From Streptomyces sp. CB01249 (GTDB taxonomy: Bacteria; Actinomycetota; Actinomycetes; Streptomycetales; Streptomycetaceae): 64,000 nucleotides of DNA. Both the position numbers and the translations under genes were made by a program. Location of the stretch: positions 62,001 through 126,000 of the forward strand of contig NZ_LISW01000010.1 in assembly GCF_001905735.1 (NCBI RefSeq), written 5' to 3'. Every line of letters begins with the position of its first letter. Positions within the stretch are counted from its first letter, which is position 1. Below, one piece after another: positions 38,601 through 47,600 of the stretch. The notes under the pieces were generated by a model that saw only the letters and a list, made by a program, of their open reading frames with translations, was not told the DNA's origin and ran no database searches.

Positions 38601-41600
38601 GTAGCCACACCCAAGTCGTCCGGCCACCGCGTCAGATACGGACGCACCGCGTCGGCAGGCAGCGCGACCGACAGCATCCCGCCCCGGCCCGCCAGAGCGA
38701 TGATCGCCCGGCTCCGCAAGGCCACTACCAGCGCACCGTCCTCCAAGGACAGCGCACCCGACACCACAGCCGCCGCGATCTCACCCTGCGAGTGCCCCAC
38801 CACCGCATCCGGCACCACGCCGTACGAGCGCCACGCCTCAGCCAGGGACACCATCACCGCCCACAGCGCGGGCTGGATCACATCCACCCGCCCGAGCAGC
38901 CCCTCGGGGTCGCCCTGGAGCAGCACCGGCAGCAGGTCCCAGTCCGTGTACGCGGACAAGGCACGCGCGCACTCCTCAAGCCGCGCCCGGAACGCGGGCG
39001 ACGCCTCGAACAGGCCCGCCGCCATGCCCACCCACTGCGAACCCTGGCCCGGGAAGACGAACACCGTGCGCCCCGTGACCGCCTCGCCCGTCACCACCGA
39101 GCCGGCCGCATCGCTCCCGGCCAGGGCGCCGAGGCCCGCAAGGAGCTCCGCGCGCCCGCTGCCGAGCACCACGGCCCGGTGATCGAAACGCTCACGCGAG
39201 TCGACCAGGGCCGCAGCCACCGCCCCGACCGACTCCTGCGGATTGCGCTCGACGAAGCCCGCGAGCCGCACCGCCTGCTCACGCAGAGCCGACGGACTCT
39301 TCGCGGAGACCACCCACGGCACGTTCGCCGGCGCCTCCGTATCGGCCCGGTACTCCTGCTCCGGGGCCTGCTCCAGGATCATGTGGGCGTTCGTGCCCGA
39401 GATGCCGAAGGAGGACACGGCCGCGCGGCGCGGACGCTCCAGCTGCGGCCACGGCCGCTGCTCGGTCAGCAGCTCCACCGACCCCTGGGACCAGTCCACG
39501 TGCGACGTCGGCGTGTCGACCCCCAGGGTCTGCGGAAGGACTCCCTCGCGCAGGGCCAGCACCATCTTGATGACGCCGGCCGCGCCGGAGGCGGCCATGG
39601 TGTGGCCGATGTTGGACTTCAGCGAGCCGAGCCACAGCGGCTGTTCGGCCGAGTGCTCCTGACCGTAGGTCGCGATCAGCGCCTGCGCCTCGATCGGGTC
39701 GCCGAGCTTGGTGCCCGTACCGTGCGCGTCCACGACGTCGACGTCCGTACCCGTCAGACCGGCATTGGCCAGCGCCTGGCGGATGACGCGCTGCTGGGAG
39801 GGGCCGTTCGGGGCGCTGAGGCCGTTGCTCGCACCGTCCTGATTGACCGCCGAACCCTTGATGAGAGCGAGGACCGGGTGGCCGTTGGCCCGGGCATCCG
39901 ACAGCCGTTCCAGCAGCAGGACGCCCGCGCCCTCGCCCCACGCCGTCCCGTCGGCCGCGTCCGCGAACGCCTTGATGCGGCCGTCGGTGGCCAGGCCGCG
40001 CTGGCGGCTGAACTCGGTGAACATGCCGGGCGTGGCCATCACCGAGACGCCGCCCGCGACGGCGAGCGAGCACTCCCCGCCGCGCAGCGACTGCGCGGCC
40101 TGGTGCAGGGCGACCAGCGAGGAGGAGCAGGCCGTGTCCACGGTGATCGCGGGGCCTTCGAGGCCGAGGAAGTAGGCGAGGCGGCCGGATATGACGCTGG
40201 TGGTCTTGCCGGTGAGCAGCAGGCCGTCGACTCCTTCCGATGCCTCGTGCATGAGGGAGCCGTACTCCTGGAAGAGCGCGCCGACGAACACTCCGGCCTG
40301 GCTGCCCTGCACCGACTCCGGCGGGATGCCCGCTCGTTCGAACGCCTCCCAGGCCGTTTCCAGCAGCAGGCGCTGCTGCGGGTCCATGGCAAGCGCCTCA
40401 CGCGGCGAGATCCCGAAGAAGTCGGCGTCGAACTCGGCCGCCTCGTAGAGGAAGGAGCCCTTGCGGACATAGCTCTTGCGGGAGCGGTCGGGGTCGGCGT
40501 CGTACAGGGCCTCCAGGTCCCAGCCGCGGTCGTCGGGCAGGTCGGCGGCGGTGCCGGCGCCCGCGGTGAGCAGTTCCCACAGGTCCTCGGGAGAGGACAC
40601 CCCGCCGGGGAGCCGGCAGCCGAGGCCGATGATGGCTATGGGGTCGTCGGCGGTCCCGGCGCCGTCGGTCGGCGGGCCCTGACGGACGGCTGCCGGGGCC
40701 GCGGTCGTGTCCTCGACGCCGAGCAGGCCGCGCAGGTGGGCGACCATCGCGTCCGGGGTCGGATGGTCGAAGACGGCGGTGGCCGACAGGCGCAGCTTGG
40801 TCGCCTCACCGAGCCGGTTGCGCAGTTCGACGGAGGAGAGGGAGTCGAACCCGAGCGTCTTGAACTTGCTGTCGGGCCGGATCGACGCCGGGGAGGAGTG
40901 CCCCAGCACGGTCGCCGCGTTGGTCCGTACGAGGTCCAGCAGGGCCCGGTCCAGGTCGCTGCCGGTGAGTCCGGCGAAGCGGTCGGCGGCCCCGGTGGTC
41001 GCGGCGGCCGCCGCTGCGGACCGGCGCGCCGTTCGGGCGCGGACGAGTCCGGAGAGCACGGGCGCCAGCGCGCCGCTGTCGGCCTGGGTACGCAGCCGGG
41101 CGAGGTCGAGACGGGCCGGGACCAGGGCGGCACCGGGGTCGGTGAGCGCCCGGTCGAAGAGGGCCAGGCCCTCGGACGAGCCGAGGGGCACCAGACCGGC
41201 CCGCGTCATGCGGGCGAGGTCGGCCTCGTCCAGGTCACCGGTGAGTTCGCTGCGCTGGTCCCAGAAGCCCCAGGCCAGTGAGGTGGCGGGGAGTCCGGCG
41301 GCCCGGCGGTGCGCGGCGAGGGCGTCCAGGTAGGTGTTGGCGGACGCGTAGTTGGCCTGGCCGGCGCCTCCGATGGCACCCATGACGGAGGAGAAGAGGA
41401 CGAACGCGGCGAGGTCGGTGTCCCGGGTGAGCTCGTGCAGGTGCCAGGCGGCGTCGGCCTTGGGACGCAGGACGGTGTCCAGGCGTTCGGGGGTGAGCGC
41501 GGTGACCGTGCCGTCGTCCAGGGCACCGGCGGTGTGGATGACCGCGGTGAGGGGGTGGGCGGTGGGCACGGCGGCCAGGAGCGCGGCGAGCGCGTCCCGG

Positions 41601-44600
41601 TCGGCGACATCGCAGGCGGCCAGGGTGACGGTCGCACCGAGGGCTTCGAGTTCGGCCCGCAGGGTGTCGGCCCCGGGTGCCCCGTCCCCCCGGCGGCTGG
41701 TCAGGAGGAGGTGGCGGGCTCCGTACGCGGTGACCAGGTGGCGGGCGAAGAGCGCGCCCAGAGTGCCGGTGCCACCGGTGATCAGGACCGTCCCCTCCGG
41801 GTCGAGCGCGGGCGGCACGGTCAGGACGATCTTGCCGACGTTCTGCGCCTGGCTCAGGAAGCGGAAGGCCTCCGGGGCCCGGCGGATGTCCCAGGCACGG
41901 ACCGGCGAGTGGCGCAGTGCGCCCGACTCGAAGAGGGCGACGATCTCGGTCAGCATGCGCCGGAACTTCTCGGGGTCCCGGTGCGCGACCTCGATCAGGT
42001 CGAACGCCTGGTAGGCCACCCCGGGATGGGCGGCGGCGACCTCGTCCGCGTCGCGGATGTCGGTCTTGCCCATCTCGACGAAGCGGCCGCCGCGCGGCAG
42101 CAGCCGCAGCGAGGCGTCCACGAACTCCCGAGCCAGGCAGTCGAGTACGACGTCCATGCCGCGGCCGTCCGTCGCCTCCCGGAACCGGTCCTCGAAGTCG
42201 AGGGTGCGCGAGGAGGAGATGTGGGCGTCGTCCAGGCCGGAGGCCCGCAGCGCGTCCCACTTGGTGGGGCCGGCGGTGCCGTAGACCTCGGCGCCCAGGT
42301 GGCGGGCGAGCTGCACGGCCGCCATGCCGACTCCTCCGGCGGCGGCGTGCACGAGCAGGGTCTCGCCGGACCGCAGTCCCGCGAGCTCGACCAGGCTGTA
42401 GTAGGCGGTGCCGAAGACGATCGGCATGGCGGCCGCGTCCTCGTACGACCACGCGTCGGGGATACGTACGACGAGCCGGTGGTCCACGACCGATACGGGT
42501 CCGAAGGAGCCGGGCAGCATGCCGGTGACCCGGTCGCCGACGGCGAGACCGGTGACGTCCGCGCCGGTCTCGGTGATCACACCGGCGCCCTCGGTGCCCA
42601 TGGACGCCTCGCCCGGGTAGACCCCGAGCGCGATCAACACGTCACGGAAGTTGAGCCCGGCGGCCCGGACCGCGACCCGCACCTCCAGCGGCCCGAGCGG
42701 GGCGGCCGCCTCGGCACCGGTCACCAGGGCGAGAGCTTCCAGCGTGCCGCGGGCGGTGACGTCCAGGTGCCAGGGCTCGTCCCCGGCCGGGGGGAGCAGG
42801 AGGTCGGCGCGCCCCGCCGCACGGGCCAGGCGCGGGACGAGCACCTTGCCGGCACGCAGGGCGAACTGCGGCTCGCCGCAGCCGAGTGCGGCCGTCAGTG
42901 CCGCAGCGGAGGCCGGTTCCTCGTCCAGGTCCACGAGGACGAAGCGTCCGGGGTTCTCCGTCTGGGCGGTACGCAGCAGGCCCCAGACGGGTGCGTACGC
43001 GGGTGCCCCGGGCGCGGTCGCGGAGTCCGTCGCGACGGCCCCCTGCGTCACGACGACCAGGCGGGCATCGGCGAACCGGTCCTCGGCCAGCCACTCCTGG
43101 ACCGCGGTGAGCACCTGGTGGACGGCGGCCCGGGCGGCGTCCGGCGTGCACCGGTCATCGGTCCCGTCCGCGGTCAGGAACAGCAGGGCGTCGGTGGAGT
43201 CCCCGTCCGTCCGCGCGTCGCGGAGAGCGGTGAGGTCCGCGTAACGCATGGCCTGTACGGAAGCGAGCCCGTCCCCGACGACGACGAACGGCCGGGCTTC
43301 GGTGTCCTGGGCGGCCTGCACCGGGGTCCAGTCCAGGTGGTACAGCGCGTCGTCGGCGCCACCGGAGCCCTGCCCCAGCTGGGCGGGGTCCACCTCGCGG
43401 AGTGCGAGGGAGGTGATGGTGGCGACGGGTTGTCCGGTGGTGTCGGTGATGCGGAGGGTGATGCCGTCGGTGGGGGTGGGGGTGATGTGGACGCGGACGG
43501 TGGTGGCGCCGGTGGCGTGGAGGTGGATGCCGGACCAGGCGAAGGGGAGCCGGGGTGCGGGCAGTTCGGTGCCCGGGGTGAGGAGTGCGGTGTGAAGGGT
43601 GGCGTCGAGCAGGGCGGGGTGAATGCCGAAGGTGTCGGCGTCCTGGTGCTGGTCCTCGGCGAGGGCGACCTCGGCAAAGACGTCGTCGCCGTTGCGCCAT
43701 GCGGCCTGGACGCCCTGGAACACCGGCCCGTACTCGTAACCGGCCGACGCCAGCTCCTCGTACAGCGCGCTCGTGTCCAGCCGGACCGCCCCGGCCGGGG
43801 GCCACGCCACGTCGGCGGGCACGCCGGGGGTGCTGCCGTGGCCGAGTTCGCCGGTGGCGTGCCGGGTCCAGAGGGCGCCCTCGGTGTCGGGGCGGGAGTG
43901 GATGCCGACGCTGCGGCGGCCGTCCTCGTCGGGCTCGCCGACCTCGACGCGCAGGAGGACGGCAGCGGAACCGGTGAGGACGAGGGGGGCTTGGAGGGTG
44001 AGCTCTTCAAGGACCTCGCAGCCGGTCTCGTCGGCCGCGTGCAGCGCGAGGTCGACAAAGGCGGTGCCGGGCAGCAGGACCGTGCCGGACACGGCGTGGT
44101 CGGCGAGCCACGGGTGCGACTTCAGCGAGAGCCGCCCGGTGAGGACGGTGCCGTCGGAGCCGGCCAGGTCGACTACGGCACCCAGGAACGGGTGCGCGGC
44201 GGTGGTGAGCCCGGCGGTGGAGACGTCGCCGGTCGTCTTGACGGGGTCGAGCCAGTAGCGGGTGCGCTGGAAGGCATACGTGGGCAGGTCGAGAGGGCGC
44301 TGAGGCTCGGGGAGCGCTGTCGTCCAGTCGACGGGGACGCCGTGGGTCCACGCCTGACCGACGGAGAGCAGGAACCGTTCCAGGCCGCCTTCGTCACGGC
44401 GGAGCGACGGCACTGCGAGCGCCGCGACCGCGTCGGCGGCCTCGAACGTCTCCTGGAGGCCGATGGTGAGGACCGGGTGGGCGCTGGACTCGATGAACGT
44501 CGTGAAACCGTCCGCGAGCAGGGCCCGCGTCGTCTTCTCGAACTCGACCGTCTGACGCAGGTTCCGATACCAGTACCCGGCGTCCAGGACCGCGCTGTCC

Positions 44601-47600
44601 ACGACCTCATTGGTGACGGTCGAATAGAACGGGATCTCCGGCACCCGAGGAGCAACCGGCGCCAGAAGATCCGCCAGCTCGTCCCGGATCGACTCCACGT
44701 GCGGAGAGTGCGAGGCGTAGTCCACCGCGATACGACGCGAACGCACCCCGTCCTTGTCGAGCACCGCGACCAGCTCGTCCAGAGCACTGTCCGTGCCTGA
44801 GACCACGGTGGAGGAGGGGCCGTTGACCGTGGCGACACTCAGGTCGTCCGGCCACCGCACCAGGTACGAGCGGACCGCGTCGGCGGGCAGTGCGACCGAG
44901 AGCATGCCGCCCCGGCCCGCCAGAGCGATGATGGCCCGGCTCCGCAAGGCCACTACCAGGGCGCCGTCCTCCAAGGAGAGGGCACCGGAGACGACAGCAG
45001 CCGCGATCTCACCCTGCGAGTGCCCGACCACGGCGTCCGGCACGACTCCGTAGGAACGCCATGCCTCGGCGAGGGAGACCATGACCGCCCACAGCGCGGG
45101 CTGGATCACGTCCACCCGTTCCAGCAGGCCTTCCGGATCGCCCTGAAGCAGGACCGGCAGCAGATCCCAGTCCGTGTACGCGGACAGGACACGCGCACAG
45201 TCTTCGAGCCGGGCCCGGAACGCCGGCGACGCCTCGAACAGACCCGTCGCCATACCGATCCACTGAGAGCCCTGACCCGGGAACACGAACACCGTGCGGC
45301 CCGTGACCGCCTCGCCCGAGGCGCCGGCGTCCGCACTCAGAGCGTCCAGCAGTTCCTGCCGGGTGCTGCCGACCACCACCTTCCGCTGTCCGAACGCCGT
45401 GCGGTGCGAGGCCAGCGCGGTCGCGATGGCATTGGGCGTGAGCTCGGGGGCGTGCTCCACGAACTCCGTCAGACGGGCCACCTGATCGCGCAGGGCCTCC
45501 TCGGTCCGGCCGGACAGGATCCACGGCACCGCACCACCGGCGGAAGGCTCCGGCAGCGAAGCCTCCGGGGCCTGCTCCAAAATCATGTGGGCGTTCGTGC
45601 CGGAGATGCCGAAGGAGGACACGGCCGCGCGGCGCGGGCGGTCCACCTCGGGCCACGGCCGCTGCTCGGTCAGCAGCTCGACCGATCCCTCGGACCAGTC
45701 CACGTGCGACGTCGGGTCGGTGACATTCAGCGTCTGCGGGAGGATTCCCTGACGCATCGCCATGACCATCTTGATCACACCGCCGACACCGGCGGCGGCC
45801 ATGGTGTGCCCGATGTTGGACTTCAACGAACCCAGCCACAGGGGCTGTTCGGGGGTCCGCTCCTGCCCGTACGTCGCGATCAGGGCCTGCGCCTCGATCG
45901 GGTCACCGAGCTTGGTACCCGTCCCGTGCGCCTCCACGACGTCGACGTCCGTGCCGCTCAGTCCCGCATTAGCCAGGGCCTGACGGATCACACGCTGCTG
46001 GGACGGGCCGTTCGGGGCGCTGAGCCCGTTGCTCGCACCGTCCTGGTTGATCGCCGAACCCTTGATGAGAGCGAGAACCGGGTGGCCGTTGGCCTGGGCA
46101 TCGGACAGCCGCTCCAAGAGGAGGACGCCCGCGCCCTCGCCCCAGGCCGTACCGTCCGCGCTCGCGGAGAACGCCTTGCACCGGCCGTCCTGCGACAACC
46201 CCTGCTGCCGCGAGAACTCCACGAACATCCCCGGCGACGACATCACCGTCGCACCACCGGCCAGCGCGAGCGAGCACTCGCCAGTGCGCAACGACTGAGC
46301 CGCCAGGTGCAGAGCGACCAGAGAAGCCGAGCACGCCGTATCGACCGTGACCGCCGGGCCTTCCAGGCCGAGGGTGTAAGAGATACGGCCCGAAGCGACA
46401 CTCGCTGTATTGCCTGTCAGGAGGTACCCCTCCGTGCCCGCAACCGGCTCGGCCAGACGGGGCCCGTACTCCCCCGTCATCGCACCGACGAACACGCCCG
46501 TCCGACTGCCCTTGAGCGACTGCGGAACAATCCCGGAACGCTCCAGCGCCTCCCAGGCCGTTTCCAGCAGCAGACGCTGCTGCGGGTCCATGGCAAGCGC
46601 CTCACGCGGCGAGATCCCGAAGAACTCCGCGTCGAACCCGTCCACCCCCTGCAAGAAGCCGCCATACCGCGCATACGACTTGCCCGGCACACCACGCTCG
46701 GTGTCGTACAGCCCCTCAAGATCCCAGCCACGGTCCTCCGGCCAGTCCCCGATCGCGTCCCGGCCTTCAGCGACCAGCCCCCACAGCCCTTCCGGGGAGA
46801 CCACTCCACCCGGATAGCGGCACGCCATGCCCACGATCGCCAACGGCTCGTCGGAGCCAGCGGCAGAAACGGCGTCGGGGAGGTCGAGCGCATCGCTGGT
46901 GCCGAGCAGCGCCGTCACGATGTGGCGGGCCAGCACGAGCGGCGTCGGGTAGTCGTAGACGAGCGAGGACGGCAGAGCGATGCCGAGGTCGGCGGCCAGG
47001 CGACTGCGCAGCTCGACAGACGACAGGGAGTTGTGGCCCAGTTCCTTGAAGGGCAGGGCGGGGTCGAGCACGTCGGTCGCGTCGTACTCCAGCACCTCTG
47101 CGGTGTGGCGGCAGATGAGGTCCGCGATCAGCGACTCCCGCTGCTTCTCGTTCAGCCCGCGCAGCCTGCCGGCCCAGGTCGTCCCGTCCGCCTCGGCCTC
47201 GTCGGCCTCCTGCTGGGGGGCGGAGGCGGGGGACGCCTGGGGGGCGTCGGGGACGTCGATCCAGTAGCGCTTGCGCTGGAAGGCGTACGTGGGGAGCTTG
47301 ACCCGGTTGCCGCCGGGCAGGAGAACGGCCCAGTCGACGTCGGTCCCGCCGGAGTAGGCGGTGCCCAGGGCCCGCAGCAGCGTTTTGGCCTCGTCACGCT
47401 CGCTCTTGAGTGCCGAGGCGGCAGTCGGGGTGTCCAGGGTGTTCTGAACGAGGGAGGTCAGAACCGGGTCCGGACCGAGTTCGAGGTAGGTGGTGATGCC
47501 CTGGGCGTCCAGCGTGCGGATGCCGTCATCGAAACGCACCGCCGCACGGATCTGGCGGGCCCAGTAAGCGGGGCTGGTCAGTTCGTCGGCGACCTGCCCG

